The position numbers and the translations under genes were made by a program. 64,000 bases of DNA, from the NCBI RefSeq assembly GCF_000445445.1, contig NZ_ASXP01000001.1, forward strand, positions 790,501 through 854,500, given 5' to 3'. This document shows positions 1 to 10,073 of this stretch, piece by piece. Under the pieces are notes generated by a model. It did no database searches, was not told the origin of the DNA, and worked only from the letters and a program-made list of their open reading frames with translations. This DNA is from Sporomusa ovata DSM 2662 (GTDB lineage: Bacteria > Bacillota > Negativicutes > Sporomusales > Sporomusaceae). Positions within the stretch are counted from its first letter, which is position 1. Each line of letters starts with the position of its first letter.

Positions 1-1
1 A

Positions 2-346
2 CGTCAGCGTGTTGAGAGGATTGCCAAAGAAGTATATGGCGCTGATGGCGTTGATTGGGCTCCTCTGGCTCAGGAAAAAGCTGAGAGATTTGAGTCTGAT
101 CCTAAGTATGCCGACTTCTGCACCATGATGGTTAAGAGTCACCTGTCCTTGTCACATGAACCTACCTGGAAAGGTGTACCAAAAGGCTGGAGATTGCCGA
201 TCCGTGACATCCTTGTTTATGGCGGCGCCAAATTCCTCTGCCCAATGGCTGGTGCAATCAGCTTGATGCCAGGAACTAGCTCCGACCCTGCCTATCGTCG
301 CATTGATGTTGACGTTAAAACCGGCAAGGTTAGCGGCTTGTTCTAA
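2..346 (+). CDS. fhs: Formate--tetrahydrofolate ligase, C-terminal fragment
   Basis: The window opens inside this gene; the frame is open from base 2 and ends at TAA 344-346, giving about 114 C-terminal residues. The readable part has the YGADGVD segment and a tail with ITVREV-like (here LPIRDI) and MTMPG-like (SLMPG) elements that match the end of formyl-THF synthetase. The enzyme joins formate to THF with ATP, the first cytoplasmic step of the methyl branch. Its place just ahead of the acs genes fits that role. The family call comes from remembered C-terminal motifs, since the nucleotide-binding part lies outside the window. Confidence 0.85.
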   Translation, partial: RQRVERIAKEVYGADGVDWAPLAQEKAERFESDPKYADFCTMMVKSHLSLSHEPTWKGVPKGWRLPIRDILVYGGAKFLCPMAGAISLMPGTSSDPAYRRIDVDVKTGKVSGLF

Positions 347-401
347 TCAAATATAAAACCCCAAAAAAAAATTGATTACTGTGTAAAATATTTTTTAAGC
401 T

Positions 402-437
402 TGCAGGTATTCGTCCACCTAAGGGCGAATACCTGCA
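402..437 (+). other. Strong hairpin between fhs and acsA, no T-run
   Basis: Bases 402-413 pair perfectly with 426-437 (12 bp), and three more pairs (one G-U) close a 6-base loop at 417-422. No T-tract follows, so it is not a classical intrinsic terminator. It lies about 110 bases ahead of acsA. An mRNA processing or stability element in the leader is the likeliest role (inference). Confidence 0.6.
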
Positions 438-548
438 TATAGAGTTTGTGAAAAAATCCTCAAAAGATCACATGCTCTGGTAGCTAAGCTCCTGGTAAGT
501 GGACTCAACTGAAAAACATCTATGATGAACATAGGGAGGAAAAGAAGA

Positions 549-2486
549 ATGTCCGAATACAACACAATCGATGTGGCAGCAACCCAAATGCTCGGCAAAG
601 CCAAAGAAATTGGCTTTTTATCAACATTTGACCGTGCCAAAGCACAAGAGCCTCGCTGTACCTTCGGCAATACTGGTATTTGTTGCCGGATTTGTTTGGC
701 AGGTCCTTGCCGTATACTGCCTAAGAAACCTGGTGGCAACAAAGGTATCTGTGGTGCGCGTGATTACACTATCGTAGCCCGTAATACGGTTCGTTATATT
801 GCCGGCGGTGCTGCTGCTCACTCCGACCATGGCCGCGAAATTGCAGAAACTTTCTTACATGTTGCTGAAGGCAAAGTAAAAGATTATAAGATCACCGATG
901 CTGATAAACTCATGCGGGTTGCCAAACACATTGGCGTTGAAACTGAAGGCCGCGATGTAATGGCAATTGCTAAAGACGTTGCTCTGCTTGCGCTGCAAGA
1001 GTTTGCTGAGGTAGATGAATCTAAGGAACTTACCTGGATCGCTAAGTACTCTAATGAAACCAGAAATCAAAAGTTCCGTGATACCGGTATTATGCCTGCA
1101 GGTATCAATCTTAGCTTAGCCAAATTGTTACACCAAACTCATATTGGTGTGGATGCTGACCCGGTTAATATTATTTTTGGCGGACTCAAGGCTGCACTTA
1201 GTGACGTAGCCGGTGAACATCTTGCTACCGATCTATCAGATATTATGTTCGGGACTGGGGTTCCGGTTGTTACTGAAGCCAATCTAGGTGCTATTAAAGC
1301 TGATAAAGTAAATATTGCTCTTCATGGTCATAATCCACTCTTAAGCCAAATGGTTGTTAATGCTGCTAAGGAGATGCAGGAAGAAGCTAAAGCTGCCGGC
1401 GCTAAAGGCATTAACTTGGTTGGTATCTGCTGTACTGGTAACGAAGTGCTTATGCGTGAAGGCGTTCCTATCGCCACTAACTATGCTACCCAAGAATTAG
1501 CTATCATGACAGGCGCTATGGATGCAATGGTCGTTGACGTTCAATGCATTATGCCAAGTATTCGTACAGCTGCTGAATGCTACCATACTAAGATTGTTAC
1601 TACCATGCCAATTATGAAGATTCCTGGTTCTTATCATATGGCATTTGATGAAATGCATGCGATGGATAGTGCCAAAGAAATTATTCGTCTGGCAATTGAT
1701 GCTTATAAACAACGTGATGCAGCCAAAGTTTGCATTCCTGAAATTAAAAATACTGTCGTTGCTGGCTTCAGTATGGAGGCCATGTATAACATATTTAGAA
1801 AAATCAACGCTGAAAATCCAATGAGTGTTGTAATAGACGCTATTGCCGCCGGTGAGATTAAAGGTGTTGCCGCTCTTATTGGTTGTAACAACCTGAAAGG
1901 CACCCATGACCTCAACCATACTACTATGGCTCAGGAACTGGCAAAAAATGACGTGTTATTGCTTGCTACCGGTTGTTCTGCCCAAGCGCATGCTTTAGCT
2001 GGCTTGATGAATGGCGAGGCTGTGAAAAAATATGCCGGCGAAGGTCTGAAAAAATTCTATGCACGCTTAAATGCTGCAGCAGGTTTAACTGCCGAATTAC
2101 CATTGATGTTCCACATGGGCTCTTGTGTTGATAACAGCCGTGTTCAGGATTTCGTTACCGCTATGGCTAACGAAATGGGTGTGGATAACGCTGATGTTCC
2201 GTTTGTTGTTAGTGCCCCGGAAGCTATGTCTGAAAAGGCTGTCGCTATCGGTGCCTGGAACGTTGCTTATGGTAATCCGACTCATGTTGGTGTTATTGCT
2301 CCAACTGTTGGCAGCCAACTTGTTAATGATGTTGTTACTAAAATTGCTGAAGATGTATTTGGCGGCTATTTCTTCTGGGAACCAGATGCGAATAAAGCTT
2401 CAGCTAAAATAATTGATATTCTGGACGAACGTAACTGGAAGAATGCTATGCGTAAAAAAGCCCGTGATGCAAGAGAGGCTAACTAA
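549..2486 (+). CDS. acsA: CO dehydrogenase catalytic subunit (Ni-Fe-S, CooS/AcsA type)
   Basis: This 645-residue protein is the anaerobic CO dehydrogenase that reduces CO2 to CO and passes CO to acetyl-CoA synthase. The N-terminus has the Cys cluster expected for the B and D iron-sulfur clusters (Cys37, 45, 46, 49, 54). Further on are the HGHNP, GICCTGNE, TGCSAQ and HMGSC segments that carry C-cluster ligands in this family. The open frame extends to 522, but ATG 549 is preferred because AGGGAGGA at 533-540 sits at normal spacing. It is followed 75 bases later by acsB, its complex partner. Length is normal for the family. Confidence 0.95.
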   Translation: MSEYNTIDVAATQMLGKAKEIGFLSTFDRAKAQEPRCTFGNTGICCRICLAGPCRILPKKPGGNKGICGARDYTIVARNTVRYIAGGAAAHSDHGREIAETFLHVAEGKVKDYKITDADKLMRVAKHIGVETEGRDVMAIAKDVALLALQEFAEVDESKELTWIAKYSNETRNQKFRDTGIMPAGINLSLAKLLHQTHIGVDADPVNIIFGGLKAALSDVAGEHLATDLSDIMFGTGVPVVTEANLGAIKADKVNIALHGHNPLLSQMVVNAAKEMQEEAKAAGAKGINLVGICCTGNEVLMREGVPIATNYATQELAIMTGAMDAMVVDVQCIMPSIRTAAECYHTKIVTTMPIMKIPGSYHMAFDEMHAMDSAKEIIRLAIDAYKQRDAAKVCIPEIKNTVVAGFSMEAMYNIFRKINAENPMSVVIDAIAAGEIKGVAALIGCNNLKGTHDLNHTTMAQELAKNDVLLLATGCSAQAHALAGLMNGEAVKKYAGEGLKKFYARLNAAAGLTAELPLMFHMGSCVDNSRVQDFVTAMANEMGVDNADVPFVVSAPEAMSEKAVAIGAWNVAYGNPTHVGVIAPTVGSQLVNDVVTKIAEDVFGGYFFWEPDANKASAKIIDILDERNWKNAMRKKARDAREAN

Positions 2487-2561
2487 TCATAAATTAGGAT
2501 TATGGTATTACTACTCAATAGATAATGAGAATTGACTCTATGAAGGAGGACGAAAAACAAT

Positions 2562-4688
2562 ATGTCTATGGAGCTTTTTAAAGGCGCCTATGAAGGTGCT
2601 GTCACAGCTACCAGCTATGCAGAAATTCTTCTGGCTAAAGCGATTAAGGTACACGGTGCTGATTGCCCGGTTAAATATCCTGATACTGCCTACCGACTGC
2701 CTGTAATCACTGCTCTGAGCGGTGAAGAAGTAAATACCATTGGTGATCTCGCACCAATTCTTAATAGAATTCGTACCACCAATATCAGGGAAGAACTGAC
2801 CTTGGAAAATGCTAAACTTAATGGTGAAGCCACTCTTTATGCGGCAGAAATTATTGAAGCTTTGCGCTATATTAATGGTGCAAAACCTGATGTATATCCG
2901 TATTGCGGCTTCGTTACTGACCCGATTCTCCGTAAATTCGGCGTACCTTTGGTTGACCAGACAATTCCTGGTGTTGCCGTTATTGTTGGTAAAGGTAAAG
3001 ACAGCAAATCAACTGCCAAACTGGTAAAAGAACTTCAGTCCAAAGGTATTATGATTTTCTTGGTTAACGAAGTAATTGAGCAATGTATTGAAGAAAATGT
3101 TAAAATCGGTTCTGAATTTATTACCTTCCCAGTCGGTAACTTTACCCAGGTTATCCACGCTGTTAACTTCGCTTTCCGGGCTGGTCTCGCTTTCGGTGGT
3201 ATTCCTGCCGGTCAGCGTGAACGGGCTATAGAATATCAATTGAAACGCGTTTTTGCGTTTGTTATTCAGCTTGGACCTAATGATGTTGTTAAAACTGCTG
3301 CTGAATTTGGTGCTATGTTCATGGGCTTCCCGACAGTTACTGATCAGCCGGTAGCCGAAGAAATTCCTGAGTGGTATCAATCTGAGCCTGATTATGAAAA
3401 AATCGGCAAACTGGGTCTTGAAATACGCGGCGTAAAAATTAAGATTGTTGATATTCCTGTACCTATCACTATTGGACCTGCATTTGAGGGCGAAACCATC
3501 CGTAAGAAAGATGCTTGGGTTGAGTTCGGCGGCGGTCGCTCCACCAGCTTTGAGCTTGTTCGGATGGTTGGTGTTGATGAAGTTGAAGATGGTAAAATTG
3601 AAGTTATCGGACCAGAAATTGACGAGATGCCGGAAGGCAGTGTCTTCCCGCTTGGCTTTATGATTGACATCTATGGCCGTAAAATGCAGGAAGACTTTGA
3701 AGGCGTGCTCGAACGTCGTATCCACTACAACCTGAACTATGGTGAAGGCTTGTGGCATGTAGCCCAACGTAATATGATGTGGGTGCGTATTGGTAAGAAT
3801 GCCCATGCCGCCGGTTTCAAAATCAGAGATTTCGGTGAAATCCTGATTGCTAAATTCAAATCCGATTTCCCGGCGATCATTGACCGCGTACAAGTTACCA
3901 TTATTACCGATAAAGATGTTATTGAAGATAAAATTAAGATTGCTATTGAAAAATACGCTACCCGTGATGCCCGGCTCAAAGATCTCACTGATGATGTTGA
4001 AACCTATTATTCCTGCCTGCTTTGTCAGTCCTTTGCACCAAACCATGTGTGCGTAGTATCGCCGGAACGCTTAGGTTTATGCGGTGCTGTTAGCTGGCTT
4101 GATGCAAAAGCTTCAAATGAAATCAATCCTCTTGGCCCAAATCAGCCGATTGAAAAAGGGGAATGTCTTGATGCTGAAAAAGGTCAGTGGAAAAACCTGA
4201 ATGACTTCATTTACGCTAATTCCCACAACACGGTCGAAGCCGTAAACTTCTATACTCTTATGGAATACCCGATGACTTCTTGCGGTTGCTTCGAAGCCAT
4301 TATGGCGATTTTGCCGATGTGTAATGGTGTCATGATTACAACTCGTGAACATGGTGGCGACACTCCTTGCGGCATGACTTTCTCCGCTTTGGCTGGTACT
4401 TGCGGCGGCGGTATGCAGACTCCTGGTTTTATGGGTCTTGGTCGCCGGTACATTACCAGTAAAAAGTTTATCAAAGCAGACGGCGGTCTTGCCCGTCTTG
4501 TCTGGATGCCGAAAGAACTCAAGGAATTCTTAGGTCAAGACCTTATTGATGCTGCAGTAGATCAAGGTCTTGGTGCAGATTTCGTGGATAAGATTGCTGA
4601 TGAAACTGTTGGCACTACTGAGGATGAAATCCTGCCATTCCTGGAAGAAAAACAACATCCGGCTCTTACATTAGATCCGATGATGTAA
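2562..4688 (+). CDS. acsB: CO-methylating acetyl-CoA synthase (AcsB)
   Basis: AcsB condenses CO, the methyl group from the corrinoid protein and CoA into acetyl-CoA at the Ni-Ni-[4Fe-4S] A-cluster. All expected ligands are visible: Cys485, Cys488, Cys497 and Cys507 for the [4Fe-4S] part, and the Cys574-Gly575-Cys576 motif that holds the distal nickel. At 708 residues it is slightly shorter than the roughly 729-residue Moorella protein as I recall it, mostly at the N-terminus. AAGGAGGA ahead of ATG 2562 supports the start. It lies between acsA and acsC in the same orientation. Confidence 0.96.
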   Translation: MSMELFKGAYEGAVTATSYAEILLAKAIKVHGADCPVKYPDTAYRLPVITALSGEEVNTIGDLAPILNRIRTTNIREELTLENAKLNGEATLYAAEIIEALRYINGAKPDVYPYCGFVTDPILRKFGVPLVDQTIPGVAVIVGKGKDSKSTAKLVKELQSKGIMIFLVNEVIEQCIEENVKIGSEFITFPVGNFTQVIHAVNFAFRAGLAFGGIPAGQRERAIEYQLKRVFAFVIQLGPNDVVKTAAEFGAMFMGFPTVTDQPVAEEIPEWYQSEPDYEKIGKLGLEIRGVKIKIVDIPVPITIGPAFEGETIRKKDAWVEFGGGRSTSFELVRMVGVDEVEDGKIEVIGPEIDEMPEGSVFPLGFMIDIYGRKMQEDFEGVLERRIHYNLNYGEGLWHVAQRNMMWVRIGKNAHAAGFKIRDFGEILIAKFKSDFPAIIDRVQVTIITDKDVIEDKIKIAIEKYATRDARLKDLTDDVETYYSCLLCQSFAPNHVCVVSPERLGLCGAVSWLDAKASNEINPLGPNQPIEKGECLDAEKGQWKNLNDFIYANSHNTVEAVNFYTLMEYPMTSCGCFEAIMAILPMCNGVMITTREHGGDTPCGMTFSALAGTCGGGMQTPGFMGLGRRYITSKKFIKADGGLARLVWMPKELKEFLGQDLIDAAVDQGLGADFVDKIADETVGTTEDEILPFLEEKQHPALTLDPMM

Positions 4689-4714
4689 TAAGTCTCACAT
4701 ATTTATTTAAGGCA

Positions 4715-4770
4715 GAATTCGGAACACATTATGATAGAAAAATTAATAATGATCAGATGTGTTCCGATTC
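4715..4770 (+). other. Hairpin between acsB and acsC
   Basis: The arm starting at 4715 (GAAT-T-CGGAACACAT) pairs with ATGTGTTCCGATTC ending at 4770: 14 pairs with one bulged T, around a loose AT-rich loop. There is no T-run. It ends 44 bases before acsC and could act as a processing site or 3' barrier that sets relative amounts of AcsB and AcsC (inference). Confidence 0.55.
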
Positions 4771-4813
4771 TCATATTTATTTTAAGTTCTTATATTCGAA
4801 AGGAGAAGAGAAA

Positions 4814-6157
4814 ATGGCATTAACCGGTTTGGATATTTTCAAACAACTGCCCAAAACAAACTGTAAAGACTGTGGTTCACCTACCTGCTTAGCTTTTGCA
4901 ATGGCAATGGCTAATGGTAAAGCATCCCTTGATATGTGCCCGCATGCAACTGAGGCCGCTAAAGAAACATTAGGTGCTGCTACTGCACCACCAGTAAAAA
5001 CTGTAAAGGTCGGCGTTGGTGAGCAAGAAGTAGTTTTGGGTGACGAAACCGTCCTCTTCCGTCATGATAAAACTTTTTATCATCCTACTGCTTTAGCAAT
5101 TCAGATTTCCGACAAATTATCCGGTGCTGAGCTGGATGCCAAGATTGAAAAAGTTAACGCTTTGGTAATGGATCGTGTTGGACAAAGAATAGCTGTTGAT
5201 ATGATTGCTATTACTAATTGCTCCGGCGATGCTGCTACCTTTAAGGCTGCTGTTGAAGCTGTAGCTGCTAAAGCTAACTTCGCGTTATTGTTGGTTGCTG
5301 ATGTAGCTGGTCTTGAAGCTGCTGTTCCGGCAGTAGCTGCTAAGAAACCTCTTATTCATGCTGCTACTGCTGAAAATTGGGAGAAGGTAGTAGCTCTTGC
5401 TAAAGCCAATAATTGCCCGGTAGTAGTAAAAGGCAATGGTCTTGATGATGTTGCTGCTTTAGTAGAAAAAGTAGCAAAAGAATATAAAGAAATTGTCATT
5501 GATTTTGGCAACACTGCACCAGCTAAAACTCTTGGTGATATGGTTAATGCCCGTCGTTTGGCTATCAAAAAGAAATTCCGTCCGTTTGGCTATCCGATGC
5601 TTGCCTGCGCTTTAGCTGCTGATCCAAAAGAAGAAGTAGTAGAAGCAGTCACTTATGTTGCTAAATATGCTAGCATCGTTTGCCTAAAAGCTGACGAAAA
5701 ACACCATTTACTGCCTTTAATGGCATGGCGCATGAACATCTACACTGATCCACAAAAGCCAATGGCTGTTGAAGCTAAAGTTTATGAAATCGGTGATGTT
5801 GGCCCTGACTGCCCGGTATATGTCTGCACTAACTTTGCTCTCACCTACTTTGCTGTTGAAGGTGAAGTTGTCGGCAGTAAAATCCCCGGCTACATTGTGG
5901 CTGTTGATACTGACGGCGCTTCTGTTCTTACCGCTTGGGCTGCAGGTAAATTCGTTGCCGAGCCTATTTATGAGACTATTAAAGCATGTGGCATTATGGA
6001 TAAAGTTAATCATAATAACATCGTTATCCCAGGATATGTTGCCATTATCACCGGCAAACTCAAAGAAATATCTGGGTTGGACGTAATTGTTGGACCACAA
6101 GAAGCTGTTGGTATCCCTGCTTTTGCCAAAGCTCGTTACCCCCAACTCATGAAATAA
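4814..6157 (+). CDS. acsC: Corrinoid/iron-sulfur protein large subunit (AcsC)
   Basis: This 447-residue protein is the large (gamma) subunit of the corrinoid/Fe-S protein that carries the methyl group from methyl-THF to AcsB. The N-terminal [4Fe-4S] motif is Cys17-x2-Cys20-x4-Cys25 with Cys42, used in reductive activation of cobalamin; a TIM-barrel and a cobalamin-binding part follow. The frame is open back to 4757, but ATG 4814 with AAAGGAGAAGAG upstream gives the usual N-terminus. Its partner AcsD is encoded at 9024, separated by the activator genes acsV and cooC. Confidence 0.95.
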   Translation: MALTGLDIFKQLPKTNCKDCGSPTCLAFAMAMANGKASLDMCPHATEAAKETLGAATAPPVKTVKVGVGEQEVVLGDETVLFRHDKTFYHPTALAIQISDKLSGAELDAKIEKVNALVMDRVGQRIAVDMIAITNCSGDAATFKAAVEAVAAKANFALLLVADVAGLEAAVPAVAAKKPLIHAATAENWEKVVALAKANNCPVVVKGNGLDDVAALVEKVAKEYKEIVIDFGNTAPAKTLGDMVNARRLAIKKKFRPFGYPMLACALAADPKEEVVEAVTYVAKYASIVCLKADEKHHLLPLMAWRMNIYTDPQKPMAVEAKVYEIGDVGPDCPVYVCTNFALTYFAVEGEVVGSKIPGYIVAVDTDGASVLTAWAAGKFVAEPIYETIKACGIMDKVNHNNIVIPGYVAIITGKLKEISGLDVIVGPQEAVGIPAFAKARYPQLMK

Positions 6158-6229
6158 TAACTATTTACAACCTTGCTGTCTGAAATGGGAAAACAGTCTT
6201 GGGCAACTAGTCAGGAGGATAAATTACGG

Positions 6230-8200
6230 ATGAATAACCGGTTGGTAACATTTCTTCCCGCAGGAGTACAAGTAGAAGTTGAGCCAGGTACGGATCTCCT
6301 TACTGCCGCAGGTAAAGCTAATATTGAGATAAAAGCCCCTTGTGGTGGTGATGGTACATGCGGCAAGTGTGCGGTTCGAATTAAGAGTGGTAATGTTAAA
6401 GCCAGAAGAGATAGCCATTTAGCAACAAGAATTGCTGAGAAAGGATTAAATCTAGCGTGCCAGACTTTAGTCCAAGATGAGGATCTAGTGGTAGAAATAC
6501 CTAATACCTCGTCCATGAGCAAGCATCAGGTGCTAGGTGAAAATGCTTCAGTAGGTGCTGGAGTTTCAGATGCCTTAAGCAATTATTTGTTGCATGTATG
6601 GCAGCTTAAAGAATTACTTTTGGAAAAACAAGAAAGCCCGCTTAATGGTTATCCGCTTAATCCGCTTTGTCGACGTGTTCGGCTAACTCTGCCTGTAGCT
6701 AACCTGCAGGATAACCGTGATGACCTTAACCGCCTGACAATGGCTCTTAAGAAGGAAATTAACTGTAAGGACATTCATGTTCCACTTTCGATTATTCAGA
6801 AGTTGGGAGAAATCCTCAGGGTTGATCAGTTTAAAGTAACTGTACTGTTATCTGAGGTCGGTGGTAAGGTGGAAATAATTGCTGTTGAGCCAGGTCATGG
6901 CCATCAGCCATTATATGGTATCGCTGTTGATATTGGCACTACTACTGTAGTGGCCTACCTTCTTGACCTCGAAAAGGGTAGAGTTATTGATACGGCAGGA
7001 ACTCATAACCGCCAGGCACGTTTCGGCGATGATGTCATTAGCCGCATTGTGTATGCTGTCGAAGAACCTGATGGACTTAATACAGTTCATCAAAGTATCA
7101 TCGGCACCATAAATACACTCATTATGGACTTGTTAGTGAAGCAAAGACATATCAGAGAAACTGATATTCACGTTATGATGACAGCTGGCAATACGACCAT
7201 GGCGCATTTGTTCTTGGGGATTAATCCCAAGTTCATCCGCCTGGAACCGTATATTCCGACAGCCAACTTCTATCCGGTTGTAAAGGCTCAGGAATTAGGG
7301 CTAAAAATTAACCCTGACGCTTTAGTATTTAGCTATGCGTCAGTAGCCAGTTATGTTGGCGGAGATATCGTTTCCGGTACGTTGTTTACTGCCATGGGCA
7401 ATGAGGATGCACCAATATCACTTCTGATTGATATTGGTACAAATGGTGAAATGGTATTAGGAGCCGGTGATTGGCTGGTAACTTGTTCCTGTTCGGCTGG
7501 CCCGGCATTTGAAGGGTCAGGAATATTGTTTGGTATGAGGGCTATGCATGGCGCTATTGAACGGATGCAAATAGATCCTCAAACCTATGAAGTAGCTTAT
7601 ACCACAATTAACAATGGTAAGGCAGTTGGCATCTGCGGTTCAGGTCTTATCGACTGCTTGGCAAAGCTGAAAAGTACTGGTGTCATTGACCGTGCAGGCA
7701 AGTTTCAAACCAGCCTGCCGACGGAACGGATGCGTATTGGAGAGACAGGACCTGAGTTTGTGCTTGTGTGGCGCGAAGATACTGATATTAACCGTGATAT
7801 TGTTATCTGTGAAGCCGATGTCAAGAATCTGCTTAGAGCTAAAGGGGCGGTATTTGCCGGAATTCGTACACTCCTAAATGTGGTCGGTTTTGAGCTTGAA
7901 AGTATTGAAAACATTTATGTAGCTGGTGGATTTGGCAACTATCTCAACATTCCTGATGCTATCGCCATTGGACTGTTGCCTGATATACCTGTTGAAAAAT
8001 ATAAATATGTCGGCAATACCTCGGCTAAAGGTGCCTGTATGGCACTCTTATCCCAAGAGGCGTGGCAGGAAGCTAATAATCTGGCAGGTAAAATGACCTA
8101 CATTGAATTGTCGGTTGGAAATCTGTTTATGGACGAATTTGTCTCATCCTTGTTTATCCCTCATACTGATTTAACTTTATTCCCTAATGTCAGTATTTAA
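6230..8200 (+). CDS. acsV: Corrinoid protein reductive activator (AcsV/RACo type)
   Basis: This 656-residue protein has an N-terminal [2Fe-2S] ferredoxin domain (Cys38, Cys44, Cys47 and a fourth near residue 80), a linker, and a large ASKHA ATPase-like domain. Phosphate-binding signatures DIGTTTV (about residue 234) and DIGTNGE (about residue 404) are visible. In acetogens such proteins use ATP to reduce inactive Co(II) corrinoid protein. The start at ATG 6230 is set by CAGGAGGA at 6212-6219; the frame extends to 6173 without a good ribosome site. Its position between acsC and cooC matches its role. It could also serve other methyltransferase systems, but the context favours AcsCD. Confidence 0.9.
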   Translation: MNNRLVTFLPAGVQVEVEPGTDLLTAAGKANIEIKAPCGGDGTCGKCAVRIKSGNVKARRDSHLATRIAEKGLNLACQTLVQDEDLVVEIPNTSSMSKHQVLGENASVGAGVSDALSNYLLHVWQLKELLLEKQESPLNGYPLNPLCRRVRLTLPVANLQDNRDDLNRLTMALKKEINCKDIHVPLSIIQKLGEILRVDQFKVTVLLSEVGGKVEIIAVEPGHGHQPLYGIAVDIGTTTVVAYLLDLEKGRVIDTAGTHNRQARFGDDVISRIVYAVEEPDGLNTVHQSIIGTINTLIMDLLVKQRHIRETDIHVMMTAGNTTMAHLFLGINPKFIRLEPYIPTANFYPVVKAQELGLKINPDALVFSYASVASYVGGDIVSGTLFTAMGNEDAPISLLIDIGTNGEMVLGAGDWLVTCSCSAGPAFEGSGILFGMRAMHGAIERMQIDPQTYEVAYTTINNGKAVGICGSGLIDCLAKLKSTGVIDRAGKFQTSLPTERMRIGETGPEFVLVWREDTDINRDIVICEADVKNLLRAKGAVFAGIRTLLNVVGFELESIENIYVAGGFGNYLNIPDAIAIGLLPDIPVEKYKYVGNTSAKGACMALLSQEAWQEANNLAGKMTYIELSVGNLFMDEFVSSLFIPHTDLTLFPNVSI

Positions 8201-8246
8201 TTGAATTAAAACTGAAGTTCGGGTGTATTGAAAGGAGTTTCAAGAC

Positions 8247-9002
8247 ATGGCAAAACAAATTGCAGTGGCAGGCAAAGGCGGCACTGGTAAAACTACATTT
8301 ACTGCATTACTTATCCGATATCTGGTTAAAAACAATAAAGGCTCCATTCTGGCGGTTGATGCTGATGCGAATGCCAATCTGAATGAAGCACTAGGTATGG
8401 AAGTAGAGCAGACAATATCTGAGTTGATAACCAGTACCAAAGATCCTAAGAATATTCCTGCCGGCATGACACAGGAAACATATATTGAATATAAACTCCA
8501 AGCCTCATTAGTTGAATCAGATTATGTTGATATGCTGGTGATGGGCGGCCCTGAAGGTCCTGGATGCTATTGTTTCCCCAACAACCTTCTAAAAGGTTAT
8601 ATGGATAAGCTTGGCAAAAACTATAGCTATGTACTCATGGATAATGAGGCCGGTATGGAGCATATTAGCCGCCGGGTAACTCAGGATATTGATTATATGT
8701 TTGTAGTCAGTGATGCTTCGGCCCGTAGTATTCGTTCTGCAGGCCGCGTACATCAACTTGTGGACACCCTCAAATCAGATGTAAAAAACATTTATTTGAT
8801 TGTCACTAAGACGCAAAATGACGAGGATCTTGCTACTTTGCAGGGAGAGATTGATAAAACCGGTCTTAAATTAATCGGGGTAATTCCTTATGATCCACAA
8901 GTAGCTAAATTTGATTTATTGAGTCAGCCACTATTTGATTTACCAGATAATTCGGTGGCTGTACAGGCGGTCAACGCCATTTGTAAAGAAGCACAAATCT
9001 AA
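8247..9002 (+). CDS. cooC: CO dehydrogenase nickel-insertion ATPase (CooC/AcsF)
   Basis: This 251-residue P-loop ATPase of the MinD/CooC class is expected to mature the nickel site of CO dehydrogenase or acetyl-CoA synthase. The deviant Walker A motif with its signature lysine is GKGGTGKTT at residues 9-17. The Cys107-x-Cys109 pair matches the CxC that binds metal at the dimer interface in CooC proteins. AAAGGAG precedes ATG 8247. It ends directly before the acsD leader. Whether it serves AcsA or AcsB cannot be decided from sequence. Confidence 0.9.
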   Translation: MAKQIAVAGKGGTGKTTFTALLIRYLVKNNKGSILAVDADANANLNEALGMEVEQTISELITSTKDPKNIPAGMTQETYIEYKLQASLVESDYVDMLVMGGPEGPGCYCFPNNLLKGYMDKLGKNYSYVLMDNEAGMEHISRRVTQDIDYMFVVSDASARSIRSAGRVHQLVDTLKSDVKNIYLIVTKTQNDEDLATLQGEIDKTGLKLIGVIPYDPQVAKFDLLSQPLFDLPDNSVAVQAVNAICKEAQI

Positions 9003-9023
9003 ATGTTTGGAAGGAGCGTAACT

Positions 9024-9992
9024 ATGGCAACTAATATGTTGAAAGAAAGATATTCCGGTAAAATTAATACCGTTACCATTGGTGCAACCAAAGAACAGGG
9101 TGGCACTCGTACTAGCACTGTAACCGTTGGTGGCGATTCCACTATGCCATTCCTCCATTTTGAAGGTGAAATGCCTTTAAAGCCGGTTGTGGCAATGGAG
9201 ATTCAGGATATTAATCCTGAATGGCATCCTGTATTAAATGAAGTATATGCCGATGTTATTAATGATCCTGTTGCTTGGGCAAAAAAATGCGTAGAATTTG
9301 GCGCTGATTTGATTTATATTAAACTTGCCGGTGCTCATCCTGACAGTGGCAATAAAAGCCCTGAAGAATGCGCTAAAGTAGTTAAAGATGTACTGGCAGC
9401 TGTAGGTGTACCTGTTATTGTTGTTGGTTGCGGCGAAGAAGAAAAAGACAATGCTGTTCTGCCAGTTGTTGCAGAAGCTGCTACAGGTGAAAATCTGTTA
9501 ATTGGCTTGGCAAAACAAGACAACTACAAGTCTGTAACTGCTGCTGCTATGGTTCACAAGCACAAAGTACTGGCTCAAAGCCCACTTGACATCAACATTT
9601 GTAAACAGCTCAACATTCTTATTTCAGAACTAGGTTTCGGTCCGGAAAATGTAATTATTGACCCTTCAACTGCAGCTCTTGGTTATGGTATTGAATATAC
9701 CTACTCCATCCTTGAACGTGGCCGTCTGGGCGCTCTTCAAGGCGATAAAATGTTGTCTCAGCCTGTAATTTGCCAAGTTGGCTATGAAGCATGGCGTGCT
9801 AAAGAAGCTAATGCTACTGAAGAAGATTTCCCTAACTGGGGTAACCAAGCCGAACGCGCCATTCTATGGGAAGCAATGACTGCAGCTGGTCTATTACAAG
9901 GCGGCGCTCATATAATGGTATTGCGGCATCCAGAAGCTGTTCGTCTCTTCAAAGCTAATGCTGAGGCGTTAATGGTAAAACCTGAAATTTAA
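9024..9992 (+). CDS. acsD: Corrinoid/iron-sulfur protein small subunit (AcsD)
   Basis: AcsD (322 residues) is the TIM-barrel delta subunit that pairs with AcsC and helps hold the corrinoid. It starts with the typical KINTVTIG and RTSTVTVGG strands and carries MPFLHFEG, as in other small subunits. It has no Fe-S motif, as expected. The frame is open from 9003, directly abutting cooC, but GGAAGGAG at 9009-9016 selects ATG 9024. It is followed by acsE, the enzyme that methylates the AcsCD complex. Confidence 0.94.
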   Translation: MATNMLKERYSGKINTVTIGATKEQGGTRTSTVTVGGDSTMPFLHFEGEMPLKPVVAMEIQDINPEWHPVLNEVYADVINDPVAWAKKCVEFGADLIYIKLAGAHPDSGNKSPEECAKVVKDVLAAVGVPVIVVGCGEEEKDNAVLPVVAEAATGENLLIGLAKQDNYKSVTAAAMVHKHKVLAQSPLDINICKQLNILISELGFGPENVIIDPSTAALGYGIEYTYSILERGRLGALQGDKMLSQPVICQVGYEAWRAKEANATEEDFPNWGNQAERAILWEAMTAAGLLQGGAHIMVLRHPEAVRLFKANAEALMVKPEI

Positions 9993-10073
9993 TTATATCT
10001 TTTTATTAGGATTCCAGTAAAGTATCTTAATTAAAAGTTCCCAAAAAAAATAATATTATCGAGGAGGATTACA

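Noticed and set aside
3009..4046. 345-codon open frame on the - strand inside acsB
   Set aside because: It lies wholly antisense to a gene with full A-cluster motifs, has no ribosome site or recognisable domain, and reads as low-complexity shadow sequence.
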